Below are positions 16,281 through 25,591 of a stretch of DNA of 36,991 bases, piece by piece. The DNA is taken from assembly GCF_000820125.1 (NCBI RefSeq), contig NZ_CDBY01000096.1, forward strand, positions 1 through 36,991. The letters run 5' to 3'. Position 1 is the stretch's first letter. Each line of letters begins with the position of its first letter. The notes under the pieces were generated by a model. That model was not told where the DNA came from, did not search any database, and saw nothing but the letters and a program-made list of their open reading frames with translations. The translations under genes were made by a program, and so were the position numbers. The stretch is from Aeromonas simiae. GTDB taxonomy: Bacteria > Pseudomonadota > Gammaproteobacteria > Enterobacterales > Aeromonadaceae.

Positions 16281-16311
16281 CCTTTTTGGTTAATGGGGTT
16301 AGGGAACCCAT
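16281..16311 (-). promoter_or_regulatory. Candidate preQ1-I riboswitch in the yhhQ leader
   Basis: On the minus strand 16311-16281 can form stem ATGGG/CCCAT, a C-rich loop, and an A-rich tail ending AAAAAGG. UAACCCCA and UUAAC match the Thermoanaerobacter tengcongensis preQ1-I aptamer (as recalled) with small indels. The tail GG is also the ribosome binding site of yhhQ, and loop CC bases can pair with it as the pseudoknot P2. A preQ1-I aptamer controlling a queuosine precursor transporter is functionally coherent. Confidence 0.72.
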
Positions 16312-16342
16312 GCCGCCACGATGACGGCAATCAAGGGGCGCG

Positions 16343-16370
16343 ATTATACCCCTTCATCTTTGGAGTGCAA
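16343..16370 (-). promoter_or_regulatory. yhhQ promoter
   Basis: Minus-strand TTGCAC (16370-16365) and a perfect TATAAT (16348-16343) with a 16-bp spacer. It overlaps the 3' end of the upstream small gene. Transcription would begin near 16336, giving a 5' UTR of about 63 nt that contains the candidate riboswitch. Confidence 0.75.
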
Positions 16371-16661
16371 TCGTTGCCCGGCATGTTGCCGCGCCAGCCA
16401 GTCGAGTAGCACTCGATCGTCCGGATGACAGGCCTCGATCCAGCACACCTCACCATAGTGCTCGTATTGGAGCAGCAGCTTGCTCCCCTCAAAGTCGACC
16501 ACCCAGCAGTGGCGATCGGCCCCCAGCTCACGCTCGACCAGGCGCAGCTCCCAAGCTGCCAGCAGGGTGGGGGCCAGGGCCGGGAAACTCGTTTCGTCGA
16601 GACCGGGATGGGTGAGCAGCAGGCTGCCGCTCACCGGGTCTTGTTTGTCCAGTTGCCACAT
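16344..16661 (-). CDS. Small conserved hypothetical protein (possibly DUF3630)
   Basis: A 105-residue acidic, soluble protein starting MWQLDKQDPVSG. The centre reads ADRHCWVVDFEGSKLLLQYE followed by HYGEVCWIEA. I recall similar text in DUF3630 proteins of Vibrio, but I am not certain of the family. No signal peptide or membrane segment is seen. The ATG at 16661 follows GAGGAG at good spacing. It begins 10 bp after the selO stop, so it is likely co-transcribed with selO; its 3' end holds the yhhQ promoter. Function unknown. Confidence 0.75.
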   Translation of the reverse strand: MWQLDKQDPVSGSLLLTHPGLDETSFPALAPTLLAAWELRLVERELGADRHCWVVDFEGSKLLLQYEHYGEVCWIEACHPDDRVLLDWLARQHAGQRLHSKDEGV

Positions 16662-16671
16662 GGGGCGCTCC

Positions 16672-18096
16672 TCAGCTGCTGCAGGAAAGGGTGGTGCACT
16701 GATACCAGTCGGGGGAGGGGGTGGCGAGATCCTCTGCCTCGGGCTGCTCGTCGAAGGGGTGGCGCAGCGCCTCGAACAGCCGGATGAAGGGGGCCATGTC
16801 TCCAGCCTCGGCGGCGTCGATGGCCCGCTGGGCCAGCGCGTTGCGCAGCACATATTTGGGGTTGACCGCCTCCATGCGGCGTGCCCGCTCATCGTCCTGG
16901 CTCCCCTCGCGAGCGAGGCGCGCACGGTAGTCATCAAGCCAGCGTGGCCACGCCTCGCCCTCCGGCAACAGGGCGAGCAGGCCTGGTGACAGCTCACCGC
17001 GCAAGTTGAGGCGGGCGAGGCGGCGCAGGAACAGGTGGTAGTCCACTCCCCCTGCGGCCAGCAGCTGGAACAGGCGGCGAAACAGGGCCGGGTCATCCTC
17101 TTCCCAGCACTGCAAGCCGAGGCGCTCGCGCATCAGGGTCGAATACTCCAGCATCAGGGTCTGCTGATAGCCATCCAGTGCCTGTTGCAGTGCCGCGTCG
17201 GGCAGGTGACCGGCCAGGGCCTGGGCCAGCTTTTGCAGGTTCCAGTAACCCACCGCTGGCTGCTGATCGAGGGCATAACGGCCGATGCTATCGGTATGGT
17301 TACAGACAAAATCGGGCACGTAGCGATCGATAAAGCCATAGGGGCCGTAGTCGAGGGTGAGCCCGAGCAGGGACATGTTGTCGGTGTTGAGCACCCCGTG
17401 GGTGAAGCCGGCCGCCTGCCAGCGGGCGATCAGCAGGGCCGTGCGGCGCACCACCTCGGCAAACAGGCCGGCGTCGTCCAGTCCGTCAAAGTGGTGGACG
17501 CGCAGGTAGTCGAGCAAAGCCGGAATGCGCTCCCCCTGGCCGCTCCAGGCGAAGTACTCGATGTGGCCGAAGCGCAGGTGGCTGGGGGCCGCGCGCAGCA
17601 CGGTGGCGCCCGGCTCCAGGGTCTCGCGCTGCACCGCCTCGTTGCTGCCGACCAGCACCAGGGCGCGGGTGGTGGGGATACCGAGGGCGTGCAGCGCCTC
17701 GCTCGCTAGGTATTCGCGGATCGACGAGCGCAGCACGGCGCGACCGTCACCGAAGCGGGAGAAGGGGGTCTTGCCGGCCCCCTTGAGGTGAAGATCCCAC
17801 AGTTGGCCGTCGGGGGCCTCCTGCTGACCGAGCAGCAGGGCGCGGCCATCGCCGAGGCGTGGCACATAGCTGCCGAACTGGTGGCCGGCGTAGACCTGGG
17901 CCACCGGCGCCATGCCGGGCAGTGGACGCCCCTGACCGCAGCAGGCGAGCCAATCGGCGTCGCTCACGTCGGCCAGCCCCAGTTCGGTGAGCAGCGATCG
18001 GTTGAGGTGCAGCAGGCGTGCGCCGCTAAGTGGTGTGGGGGTGACCGGCTCGCAGGCCCAGGGCAGTTCGGTGGAAAAAGTGTTGTGCAGCTTCAC
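16672..18096 (-). CDS. selO: SelO family protein AMPylase (YdiU)
   Basis: A pseudokinase-fold enzyme that, in characterised members, transfers AMP from ATP to proteins (including redox proteins). The 474 residues match the usual 478. Features: VYAGHQFGSYVPRLGDGRA near the N-terminus, LHLKGAGKTPFSRFGDGRAV with the nucleotide-binding region, HGVLNTDNMSLLGLTLDYGP as active-site segment, and EAVNPKYVLRN. The C-terminus ends SCSS; the Cys is at the antepenultimate position occupied by selenocysteine in animal SelO. GTG at 18096 is chosen as start because AGGAG lies 5 nt upstream and KLHNTF matches family N-termini. Divergent from the cytochrome c gene. Confidence 0.93.
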   Translation of the reverse strand: MKLHNTFSTELPWACEPVTPTPLSGARLLHLNRSLLTELGLADVSDADWLACCGQGRPLPGMAPVAQVYAGHQFGSYVPRLGDGRALLLGQQEAPDGQLWDLHLKGAGKTPFSRFGDGRAVLRSSIREYLASEALHALGIPTTRALVLVGSNEAVQRETLEPGATVLRAAPSHLRFGHIEYFAWSGQGERIPALLDYLRVHHFDGLDDAGLFAEVVRRTALLIARWQAAGFTHGVLNTDNMSLLGLTLDYGPYGFIDRYVPDFVCNHTDSIGRYALDQQPAVGYWNLQKLAQALAGHLPDAALQQALDGYQQTLMLEYSTLMRERLGLQCWEEDDPALFRRLFQLLAAGGVDYHLFLRRLARLNLRGELSPGLLALLPEGEAWPRWLDDYRARLAREGSQDDERARRMEAVNPKYVLRNALAQRAIDAAEAGDMAPFIRLFEALRHPFDEQPEAEDLATPSPDWYQCTTLSCSS

Positions 18097-18177
18097 ATTT
18101 GCTCCTTGCACACCTGCCCGAGTGAGGCGGTGCTTGCGTATACTGCCGCCTTCTTTTATCCCTGCGGAAGTGTGTCT

Positions 18178-18480
18178 ATGAAGTATTTCCCGTTTGCCGC
18201 CATCCTGCTGGCGCTTGGCACCCCATTGCTGCATGCCGCCGATGCGGCTGCCGGCAAGGAGAGAGCGGTGGTGTGTATCGCCTGTCACGGGGGAGAGGGT
18301 AAGGCGGTGATCCCGGGTTATCCCCATCTGGCGGGGCAGAACGCCCAGTACACGGCCAAGCAGCTTAAGGCATTTCGTGACGGCACGCGGGTCGATCCGG
18401 TGATGGCCCCCATGGCCAAGCTACTTTCGGACGCCGACATCGACGTCCTGGCGGCCTGGTACGCCTCGCTCAAACCGTAA
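18178..18480 (+). CDS. Small periplasmic class I cytochrome c
   Basis: A 100-residue protein with a signal peptide MKYFPFAAILLALGTPLLHA cleaved probably after A20. The heme c site CIACH is at residues 33-37, and the likely distal Met is in DPVMAPMAKLLSD. It resembles cytochrome c-553/c4-half domains that shuttle electrons in the periplasm; the redox partner is not evident. A TATACT (18139-18144) is a possible -10, but no good -35 is seen. It ends 5 bp before the convergent recQ stop. Confidence 0.88.
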   Translation: MKYFPFAAILLALGTPLLHAADAAAGKERAVVCIACHGGEGKAVIPGYPHLAGQNAQYTAKQLKAFRDGTRVDPVMAPMAKLLSDADIDVLAAWYASLKP

Positions 18481-18485
18481 CCGGC

Positions 18486-20306
18486 TCAGCGCCGGCAGTA
18501 ATCGATGATCCTGTCCATGAAGGCGTCGCCGAAGCGCTCCAGCTTGCGCTGGCCGACACCGTTGATCGCCAGCAGGTCGCGCGCGGTCATCGGCATCGCC
18601 TCGGCCATCTCCATCAGGGTGGCGTCGTTGAACACCACGTAGGGCGGGACTTCTTCCTCTTCGGCAATCTGTTTGCGCAGCCCCTTGAGTTCCTTGAACA
18701 GCTTGCGGTCGTAGTTGCCGATGTCGAGCCGGATGCGTTTTTCCTTGCGGCTCGAGACCGGTTGTACCCGCGGCACCGCCAGCTCCAGCGCCATCTCGCC
18801 GCGCAGCACGGGGCGGGCCGCCTCGGTCAGTTGCAGCACCATGTTGCGGGTGATGTTCTGGGTCAGCAGCCCCTTGTGGATGAGCTGGCGCAGCACGCTC
18901 TGCCAGTGCTCGGCGCTGTGATCCTTGCCGATGCCGTAGGTGGAGAGCTTGTCGTGGCCGTGATCGCGGATGCGCTGGTTGAGCGAGCCGCGCAGCACCT
19001 CCACCACATAGCCCATGCCGAAGCTCTGGCCGACCCGCCAGACGCAGGAGAGGGCCTTTTGGGCATCCTCGGTACCGTCATAGGTCTTGGGGGGGTCGAG
19101 GCAGACGTCGCAGTTGCCGCACGGCTGGTCGAGGTATTCACCAAAATAGTTGAGCAGCACCTGACGGCGGCAGGTCTGGGCCTCGGCAAAGGCCGCCATC
19201 ACGTTGAGCTTGTGCTGCTCCACCTGTAGCTGCTGCGGGTTCTCGATGTTCTCAAGCAGCAGGCGCACCCGGCCAATGTCGGCCGGATCGTAGAGCAGCA
19301 CCGCTTCGGAGGGGGAGCCATCACGGCCGGCGCGGCCGGTCTCCTGATAGTAGGACTCGATATTCTTAGGGATGTCGTAGTGCACCACGAAGCGCACGTT
19401 GGGTTTGTCGATCCCCATGCCGAAGGCGACGGTGGCGACCACGATTTCCACGTCGTCGCGCAAGAATGCATCCTGGGTCTGCTGGCGCTGCTCCAGCGGC
19501 AGGCCGGCGTGATAGGGCGCCGCCTTACAGCCGTGGCGCACCAGTCGCCCGGCCACCTCTTCCACCCGGTTGCGGCTCGAGCAATAGACGATGCCGCAGT
19601 TGCCCTTCTGGCTCTGCACATAGCGCAGCAGTTGCTCCGCCCCCTTGAACTTCTCCACCAGGTTGTAGCGGATGTTGGGGCGATCGAAGCTGGCGATGTG
19701 GATGAGAGGATCGTGCAGGGCGAGGCGGGTCAGCATGTCCTGCCGGGTGGCCTCGTCGGCGGTGGCGGTTAGGGCGATCACCGGCACATTCGGAAACCAC
19801 TGCTTGAGCCGGCCGAGGGCCGCGTATTCGGGGCGAAAATCGTGACCCCACTGGGAGACGCAGTGGGCCTCGTCGATGGCAAACAGGGCGAGCGGGATCT
19901 CTGCCAGTCGATCCAGAAAATCGTGCTGCAACAACCGCTCGGGGGCGACGTAGAGCAACTTGATCTCGCCGTGGCGCATGGCCGAGATGACCTGCACCAT
20001 CTCCTCGCGGCTCAGGGCCGAGTTGAGGTAGGCCGCCGCCACCCCGTTGGCGCGCAGGGTGTCGACCTGATCCTTCATCAGCGAGATGAGAGGGGAGACG
20101 ACCACCCCGAGGCCGGGACGCAGTAGGGCCGGGATCTGGTAGCAGATAGACTTGCCGCCGCCGGTGGGTTTGAGCACCAGCACGTCGCGCCCAGCCAGTA
20201 CCTGTTCAATGATCTCCTGCTGCCCTTCCCGGAACTGCTGATAACCAAACACGGTCTGGAGCAGGGCAAGCGGGGTATCGGGCAGGGTCTCGGCGATGGC
20301 GGTCAT
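18486..20306 (-). CDS. recQ: ATP-dependent DNA helicase RecQ
   Basis: A 3'-5' superfamily 2 helicase of the RecF pathway. The 606 residues match E. coli RecQ (609). Order of elements: Q-motif region [14 protein letters not shown], Walker A PTGGGKS near residue 50, DEAHC near 146, ALTATAD, helicase C-domain [19 protein letters not shown] and [13 protein letters not shown] zinc cysteines ([19 protein letters not shown]), and a C-terminal HRDC domain with [19 protein letters not shown] lies upstream of the ATG at 20306. It is divergent from yigI and convergent with the cytochrome gene. Confidence 0.97.
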   Translation of the reverse strand: MTAIAETLPDTPLALLQTVFGYQQFREGQQEIIEQVLAGRDVLVLKPTGGGKSICYQIPALLRPGLGVVVSPLISLMKDQVDTLRANGVAAAYLNSALSREEMVQVISAMRHGEIKLLYVAPERLLQHDFLDRLAEIPLALFAIDEAHCVSQWGHDFRPEYAALGRLKQWFPNVPVIALTATADEATRQDMLTRLALHDPLIHIASFDRPNIRYNLVEKFKGAEQLLRYVQSQKGNCGIVYCSSRNRVEEVAGRLVRHGCKAAPYHAGLPLEQRQQTQDAFLRDDVEIVVATVAFGMGIDKPNVRFVVHYDIPKNIESYYQETGRAGRDGSPSEAVLLYDPADIGRVRLLLENIENPQQLQVEQHKLNVMAAFAEAQTCRRQVLLNYFGEYLDQPCGNCDVCLDPPKTYDGTEDAQKALSCVWRVGQSFGMGYVVEVLRGSLNQRIRDHGHDKLSTYGIGKDHSAEHWQSVLRQLIHKGLLTQNITRNMVLQLTEAARPVLRGEMALELAVPRVQPVSSRKEKRIRLDIGNYDRKLFKELKGLRKQIAEEEEVPPYVVFNDATLMEMAEAMPMTARDLLAINGVGQRKLERFGDAFMDRIIDYCRR

Positions 20307-20427
20307 GTTCTCTCCTCCGGGGGCGTCATTCTAAAGCAGGGGGCGCTCACAATAAACCGCGATTGCTTATGTTAATGGTCTGTTGCAGACTGGCTGGAGT
20401 CTTTACTCCACTCCCAGGGATCAGGGA

Positions 20428-20892
20428 ATGAAACAGATGCTCAAGAAGATGGCCCTAAGCGGCATAGCCAACTTGTTTACCGAGAAGATGCCGTTCAACC
20501 GGCTGCTCGGCATGGAGGTGACTCACTACGACTTTGAGCGGGTCGAGCTGCGCATTCGCATGGATGACAAGCTGGTTGGCAACCCCTTCCACAACATTTT
20601 GCACGGTGGCGTGACCGCCAGCCTGCTCGATGTGGCCGGCGGCATGATAGTGGCGGCCTCCTGCATCGACGAGCTGGAGGAGTTCTCGCCAAGCTATCTC
20701 AAGGAACGCTTCTCGCGCCTTGGCACCATCGATCTGCGGGTCGATTACCTGCGGCCAGGACGCGGTCAGGCATTTATCGCCACCGCCCACATCATCCGCG
20801 CCGGCAGCAAGGTGGCGGTGGCTCGTATGGAGCTGCATAACGAAGAGGGCATCCACATCGCCTTCGGCACAGGCACCTATCTGGTGGGCTAG
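20428..20892 (+). CDS. yigI: YigI-type hotdog-fold thioesterase
   Basis: A 154-residue hotdog-fold protein of the PaaI/YigI group, the same length class as E. coli YigI. NILHGGVTASLLDVAGGM carries the catalytic HGG-type motif, and TIDLRVDYLRPG followed by IIRAGSKVAVARMEL are the usual central strands. It is expected to cleave acyl-CoA thioesters in the cytoplasm. The start at 20428 has AGGGA at 7 nt; an ATG at 20437 is an alternative. Divergent from recQ across about 120 bp with no clear promoter pair by eye. Confidence 0.9.
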   Translation: MKQMLKKMALSGIANLFTEKMPFNRLLGMEVTHYDFERVELRIRMDDKLVGNPFHNILHGGVTASLLDVAGGMIVAASCIDELEEFSPSYLKERFSRLGTIDLRVDYLRPGRGQAFIATAHIIRAGSKVAVARMELHNEEGIHIAFGTGTYLVG

Positions 20893-21019
20893 TTGTTATT
20901 GCCCTTTTGCATAAATAATCGCCATCTGATTTGATTTTGGTCAATCCATGAGCTGGCTCTTTGTCGTGATCCCGACCCATACTTCCATTGGGATGTCGTG
21001 CACTAGGGAGGGAGCGGCA

Positions 21020-21550
21020 ATGAGTGCGAGTGTGGCCACCAAGCCATCGTACGGTGTCATTCTGGATCAACTCAGATCCATGCAACATCAGGTACAGACC
21101 CCTGAGTGCCGGCACTGGCTGGAACAGGAGCTTGAGGGCTATTCAGCGACCTCGCCCCTGCCGTGGTATCGCATCGTGCCCTGCCGCCAGCGGGGTCACT
21201 TCATCGAACTGGCCACAGGCAAACAGCTGACTTGCCACATCGGCAGTCAGGCGCTTAGCCAACGTGATTTGGCGCAGGTCCAGTTCATCTATGCAAGAGA
21301 ACCCGCCGCCTACTACCTCTGTCAGCACGGCCCCGAGCTGGAGCCCTGGCCAGACGAGCTATTGCACGCCTACCAGGACGTGTTGATCCCCGGCCACTTC
21401 TGCCTGCATGCCTGGCACGAGCCGCTCTCCTCACTGCGTCTGCAACTCTTGGAGGGGTTGTCGCGCTTCATGGAGGAATATCCGCGCTGTGCCTGTACCA
21501 AGCCGCTTCAGGGCTTCAAGGCAATGCAGCACAGACACTGGCATTTCTAG
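21020..21550 (+). CDS. Stand-alone AbiTii-domain protein
   Basis: A 176-residue soluble protein. CRHWLEQELEGYSATSPLPW followed by YRIV matches the AbiTii (abortive infection) domain pattern of a WLxxEL-GY segment and then LPxYR. The later AYQDVLIPGHFCLHAW and LLEGLSRFMEE correspond to the end of that domain, so it looks full length with nothing fused. Assignment rests on remembered family patterns. The start at 21020 follows a strong AGGGAGGGAG; upstream in-frame ATGs lack this. No toxin, nuclease or other defence gene is adjacent, so a defence role is only a possibility. C-terminal residues HRHWHF are His-rich. Confidence 0.75.
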   Translation: MSASVATKPSYGVILDQLRSMQHQVQTPECRHWLEQELEGYSATSPLPWYRIVPCRQRGHFIELATGKQLTCHIGSQALSQRDLAQVQFIYAREPAAYYLCQHGPELEPWPDELLHAYQDVLIPGHFCLHAWHEPLSSLRLQLLEGLSRFMEEYPRCACTKPLQGFKAMQHRHWHF

Positions 21551-21642
21551 CGCCTGGAAGCGCAAGGAGGGCAGCATAGCAAGCCAACACCAGACGGAAT
21601 GCACAATCTGAGACCAAGCGGTCGATCACAAGACCATACGAC

Positions 21643-21665
21643 GAGGCCACCCAGGGGGTGGCCTC
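21643..21665. terminator. Hairpin between convergent genes
   Basis: A perfect 10-bp stem GAGGCCACCC/GGGTGGCCTC with a 3-nt loop lies between the AbiTii-type gene and the hemY end. No T run follows on either strand, so it would be at best a weak terminator or 3'-end stabiliser. Confidence 0.5.
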
Positions 21666-21688
21666 AAACATATGCAAGCGGGGCAGGA

Positions 21689-22852
21689 TCAGCCGATGGC
21701 CAGCTCGAGCGCCAGACGATAGTACTCGTTGGCTTTGCTGGTCAGACGGCGCTGCTCCATGACGCGGGCCAGCGCGTAGTAGACCGGGGCGCTCGGCTGC
21801 TCGGCCAATTCGGCCTCCAGTAAGCGTTGTGCCTCCTCCAGCTCACCGGCGAGCAGGGCGACCTGGCCGAGAGCGGCGCGGGCTCCCGGTTGATCCTGCA
21901 TCTTGCGCAACTGACTTAACATGGTCTGATAGTTGTCGAGCTTGAGGCGCGGCAATTCGGTCAGCAGCAGGGGGGAGTTCTCCTTGCGCAGGGCATCGAG
22001 CCACAGATCGGCCGCCTCGCTCTCGGCGCCGAGGGCGCGCAGGCGGTTGCCATAGGCCAGCAGCATGATCGGTTGCTGGCGCAGTTTGCGTGGCATCTCC
22101 TGCCACAGGGCTCGCAGCGGTTCAAGCTCGCTGCCTGCGGCCTCGAGACGGGCATTCCACGCCTCTTCCAGCAACGCTTCCTCCCGCTCGGCGTTGATGC
22201 GGCCCACCTTGCGCAGCACCGGCAGCAGCTCGATCAGTGCCGGCCAGTCGTGGCGGGCGCGATGGATGCGGGTCAACTGCTCGATCACCATGGGATGGCG
22301 CGGATGGAGGGCATAGATGGGCTCCAGCGCCGCCAGTGCCTGCTCGTACTGCTCCTGCTCGATCTGCAACTGGGTCTGGGTGAGGGTCAGTGCCAGCTCG
22401 GCCTTGGGACTCTCCTGCTGGGCCAGTTGCAGATACTCGTCGCGGCGCGATTCATCTCCACGGGCCTGGGCCGCTTTGGCGGCGCCAAGGTAGTTGAGCA
22501 GGGGGGTGTCGCTATTGCGGGCGCTCTTGACCAGCAGTTTTTCGGCTTGACGATAGTGCCCCTCAGCCATGGCCAGGGTGGCGGCCACCGTCTGCTGGTT
22601 GGCCTTATTGCGCCGGCGTTTGCCAAACCAGCCGAGGGTGTTGCGACGCAGGCGCAGTACCCGGGTCAGCAGCCACTCGACGGCCAGCAGCACGCCATAG
22701 AGCAGGATGGCGAGGATGACCAGACTGGTGACAGAGCTCTCCACCGTATAGTCGCCCAGTGCGATCAGTACGTAACCCTTGTTGCCTGCGGCTTCCGGCC
22801 CGAATACCAGACCGGCGATAAGCACGGCAACCAGTAAGATGATGCGAATCAT
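21689..22852 (-). CDS. hemY: HemY-like TPR membrane protein of the heme operon
   Basis: A 387-residue inner membrane protein. The N-terminus MIRIILLVAVLIAGLVFGPE is a transmembrane segment, and a second hydrophobic stretch lies near SLVILAILLYGVLLAVEWLL. The rest is alpha-helical TPR-like repeats (for example EQYEQALAALEPIYALHPRH and EEAQRLLEAELAEQPSAPVY). Homologues sit next to hemX; their exact role in heme synthesis is not settled, and this is not protoporphyrinogen oxidase. The ATG at 22852 follows GAGGA and lies 11 bp after the hemX stop. Last gene of hemCDXY. Confidence 0.93.
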   Translation of the reverse strand: MIRIILLVAVLIAGLVFGPEAAGNKGYVLIALGDYTVESSVTSLVILAILLYGVLLAVEWLLTRVLRLRRNTLGWFGKRRRNKANQQTVAATLAMAEGHYRQAEKLLVKSARNSDTPLLNYLGAAKAAQARGDESRRDEYLQLAQQESPKAELALTLTQTQLQIEQEQYEQALAALEPIYALHPRHPMVIEQLTRIHRARHDWPALIELLPVLRKVGRINAEREEALLEEAWNARLEAAGSELEPLRALWQEMPRKLRQQPIMLLAYGNRLRALGAESEAADLWLDALRKENSPLLLTELPRLKLDNYQTMLSQLRKMQDQPGARAALGQVALLAGELEEAQRLLEAELAEQPSAPVYYALARVMEQRRLTSKANEYYRLALELAIG

Positions 22853-22863
22853 GCTGCTTCCTC

Positions 22864-23934
22864 TCAATGACCGGCCAGAATGCGTTGCAGGCGATCATTG
22901 AGCACCTGCTCGAGGATGGCCTGAGTCTGGAAGCGCTCGGGATAGTCGAACTTCACCTGTTCATCCTTCAGCTTGGCCAGTTCGCCCAGCACATAGCGGG
23001 TGGCGCTGTCGTCCTGGTTGAAGTACTGCTTCACCCAGCGCTGCGCCTTGTCGAGGCTGTCGGCATAGAGATCCTGCTGTTCGCGGTAGACCGCCAGCTG
23101 CGCTTGCAGCAGCTTGGTCTTGAGGTTCTCGCGCAGGTAGATCTCCTGCTGCGGAGAGAGCAGGGCTTCGACGGCACCATCGCGGCGGCGGATGGTGATG
23201 AAGTTTTCGGTGAAATTGACCCAGTTCTTCTTCAGGTTGTTTTGCCAGTCATCAAGCTGGCCGCTGACCTGCTGATCGGCCGGCGTGATGGCTTCGGGCA
23301 TGGCGACGGCGTTCATCGGCAACAGGTCGATCTGATCCGAGAGGGCTGCCAGCTTGAGGGTCAGACCTTCCCGATCCAGGGTCGGCAGGGCCTTGAGCTT
23401 GGCGATGTCTTCGGCCAACGCCTTGCGCAGCGGCAGCAGGCTGGGGTCGTTGAGCGCCTTGATCCGTTCGTCGGCGTTGGCCAGCAGGGTGACCGCGGAG
23501 ACCAGATCGTGCTCCAGCCACAACTTGCGGCCCGCCATGCGTACCAGGTACTCGGATTCGGCCAGTAGCCAGTCGTTCGGGCGTTTTTCATTCAGGTCGA
23601 GCACCCGGCCTTGCAGGCTCTGCATCTCTTCTTGCAACTGCTTCTGACCGGTTTGCCAGCCGGTCAGATCCTGGCTTTGTGTCTGCTTGAGCGCCCCTAT
23701 GCTGTCGATGGCGCCGGCCAACTGGCTCTTGAGGGCGGCGATCTCGGCCTGCTGGGCATTGCCCTGCTGGTGGCCGTGCAGGTAGATCCAGCCGGTCAGC
23801 CCCAGGGTGAGGGCGATGGCGATACCACCTAGCACGACGCCACCACGGCCGCTCGCTTTTTTGTGCTGCACCGGTTGGGCATGTCCGGGAGCGGTCTCAC
23901 CGGCCACGCTGGCCTGCTTCTCTTCTTGTGTCAT
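22864..23934 (-). CDS. hemX: HemX-like membrane protein
   Basis: A 356-residue protein: a polar N-terminus of about 30 residues, one transmembrane helix GGVVLGGIAIALTLGLTGWI, then a coiled-coil-prone region (QQAEIAALKSQLAGAIDSIG, QKQLQEEMQSLQGRV) and a helical C-domain with WLLAESEYLVRMAGRKLWLE, the conserved HemX core. Often annotated as uroporphyrinogen-III C-methyltransferase, but no methyltransferase motif is visible. Its ATG overlaps the hemD stop (ATGA, 23931-23934), implying coupling. Confidence 0.93.
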   Translation of the reverse strand: MTQEEKQASVAGETAPGHAQPVQHKKASGRGGVVLGGIAIALTLGLTGWIYLHGHQQGNAQQAEIAALKSQLAGAIDSIGALKQTQSQDLTGWQTGQKQLQEEMQSLQGRVLDLNEKRPNDWLLAESEYLVRMAGRKLWLEHDLVSAVTLLANADERIKALNDPSLLPLRKALAEDIAKLKALPTLDREGLTLKLAALSDQIDLLPMNAVAMPEAITPADQQVSGQLDDWQNNLKKNWVNFTENFITIRRRDGAVEALLSPQQEIYLRENLKTKLLQAQLAVYREQQDLYADSLDKAQRWVKQYFNQDDSATRYVLGELAKLKDEQVKFDYPERFQTQAILEQVLNDRLQRILAGH

Positions 23935-24665
23935 TCCATCTTCCTCAGTTCCAGAGCCGCCAGCAGGGCATCGTGGTCGGCCCCCCGGGCTGTCGTTATA
24001 TCGAGAAAACCGGCCCCCGCGGCCTGCTCGGCGACACGCGGGCTGGGTACGATGAGCGGGAGTCGTTGCAGCCACTCCCTGTGCTGCGCCGGCGTGACCG
24101 CCAGCAGGGCATCCAGTAGTTCACCGCTGGTCACCAGCAGGCTGTCGAGCCCCTTATGATGCCACTGATGGCAGAGTGTTTCGCCATCTTGCGCCGGGTA
24201 GTGTCGTGCATAGACGCAGAGGCAGGTCACCTCGGCCCCGCGTTGGCGCAGGGTGCTACTGATGAGTTCGCGCCCGCCGTTACCGCGCAGGATCAGCACC
24301 CGCTTGCCCGCCACCTGTTGCAGGGCGGGCAGGGCCAGCAGACCCTCGCTGCGTGGATCTTCGGGCCAGGCGCCCTGCAAGCCCACGTCGTGCAGGGCCA
24401 TGGCACTGGCTTCGCCGACGGCAAAGTACTCGATAGCTGGCCAGGTCAGACCAGTATGCAATAGAAAATCATGGGCAAAAAGAACGGCGTGACGGCTGAC
24501 TACCACCACCAGATCGGCCTGGGATAGTTGTTCCGGCAGCGCTGGCAGCTCGTCGCCCGGGGTCAGTTCCAATAAGGGGCAGACGATGGGGTGGTGCCCG
24601 GCGGTACGCAGCCGCTGCGCCAGGGCATCAGCCTGGGGTTGGGGGCGCACCACCAGCGGCGTCAT
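23931..24665 (-). CDS. hemD: Uroporphyrinogen-III synthase
   Basis: Cyclises hydroxymethylbilane from HemC with ring-D inversion to uroporphyrinogen III. The 244 residues are typical (246). The N-terminus [20 protein letters not shown] and the segments [28 protein letters not shown] and [13 protein letters not shown] match the two-domain fold. The family has few invariant residues, so context adds weight. It overlaps hemC upstream by 4 bp (ATGA, 24662-24665) and hemX downstream by 4 bp. Confidence 0.95.
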   Translation of the reverse strand: MTPLVVRPQPQADALAQRLRTAGHHPIVCPLLELTPGDELPALPEQLSQADLVVVVSRHAVLFAHDFLLHTGLTWPAIEYFAVGEASAMALHDVGLQGAWPEDPRSEGLLALPALQQVAGKRVLILRGNGGRELISSTLRQRGAEVTCLCVYARHYPAQDGETLCHQWHHKGLDSLLVTSGELLDALLAVTPAQHREWLQRLPLIVPSPRVAEQAAGAGFLDITTARGADHDALLAALELRKME

Positions 24666-25591
24666 GCGCCGTATACCTCAGCCAGAATGCGATCGGCACC
24701 GGCAGCAAGCAAGCGTTGGGCCAGTGTTGCCCCCAGCTGCTCTCCCTCGGCTAACGAGCCGCGGATCTCGTCGCGCAGCACCTGATGTCCATCGGGACTG
24801 CCGACCAGACCGCGCAGCCAGATCTGTTCTCCTTCAACCAGGGCATACGCACCGATAGGCACCTGGCAGCCCCCTTGCAGAGCCCGGTTCATGGCCCGCT
24901 CGGTCAGGACGCGCGCCCGGGTTTCCGGGTGCTCGAGCGGTGCCAGCAGCGCTTTGATCTCCTCGTCATCGAGGCGGCACTCGATGCCGACAGCCCCTTG
25001 GCCATTGGCCGGCAGGCTCTGCTCGGGTTCGATAAAGGCGGTGATGCGATACGCCATCTCCAGTCGCTTGAGGCCGGCGGCAGCCAGGATGATGGCGTCG
25101 TACTCACCGGCATCGAGCTTGGCGAGGCGGGTGTTGACGTTGCCGCGCAGGTCGCGGATCACCAGATCCGGGCGGGCAGCCCGCAGCTGGCACTGCCGGC
25201 GCAGGCTGGAGGTGCCGACCACGGCGCCGTGGGGCAGGGCATCAAGGGTGGAGAAGTGATTGGACACAAAGGCATCGCGCGGATCTTCGCGCTCACAGAT
25301 GGTGTGCAGACCGAGCCCTGCGGGGAAGTCGACCGGTACATCCTTCATGGAGTGCACGGCGATATCGGCGCGCCCCTCCAGCATGGCGGCCTCAAGCTCT
25401 TTGACGAACAGCCCCTTGCCGCCCACCTTGGCCAGCGGCGTGTCGAGGATCTTGTCCCCCTGAGTACTCATCGGGACCAGCTCTACCCGCAGCTCCGGGT
25501 GGAGGGCCTCCAGGCGGGCCTTGACGTAGTTGGCCTGCCACATGGCCAGCGGGCTCTTTCGGGTGGCGATTCTCAGGGTTCTGGCTGCCAT
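24662..25591 (-). CDS. hemC: Porphobilinogen deaminase (hydroxymethylbilane synthase)
   Basis: Joins four porphobilinogens into hydroxymethylbilane. Start 25591 ([16 protein letters not shown]) gives 309 residues, and places the dipyrromethane-cofactor cysteine in [12 protein letters not shown] at residue 242, exactly the E. coli number. An ATG at 25606 would add five residues; neither start has a good Shine-Dalgarno. Other landmarks are [47 protein letters not shown] and [19 protein letters not shown]. First gene of hemCDXY, divergent from cyaA as in E. coli. Confidence 0.95.
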   Translation of the reverse strand: MAARTLRIATRKSPLAMWQANYVKARLEALHPELRVELVPMSTQGDKILDTPLAKVGGKGLFVKELEAAMLEGRADIAVHSMKDVPVDFPAGLGLHTICEREDPRDAFVSNHFSTLDALPHGAVVGTSSLRRQCQLRAARPDLVIRDLRGNVNTRLAKLDAGEYDAIILAAAGLKRLEMAYRITAFIEPEQSLPANGQGAVGIECRLDDEEIKALLAPLEHPETRARVLTERAMNRALQGGCQVPIGAYALVEGEQIWLRGLVGSPDGHQVLRDEIRGSLAEGEQLGATLAQRLLAAGADRILAEVYGA

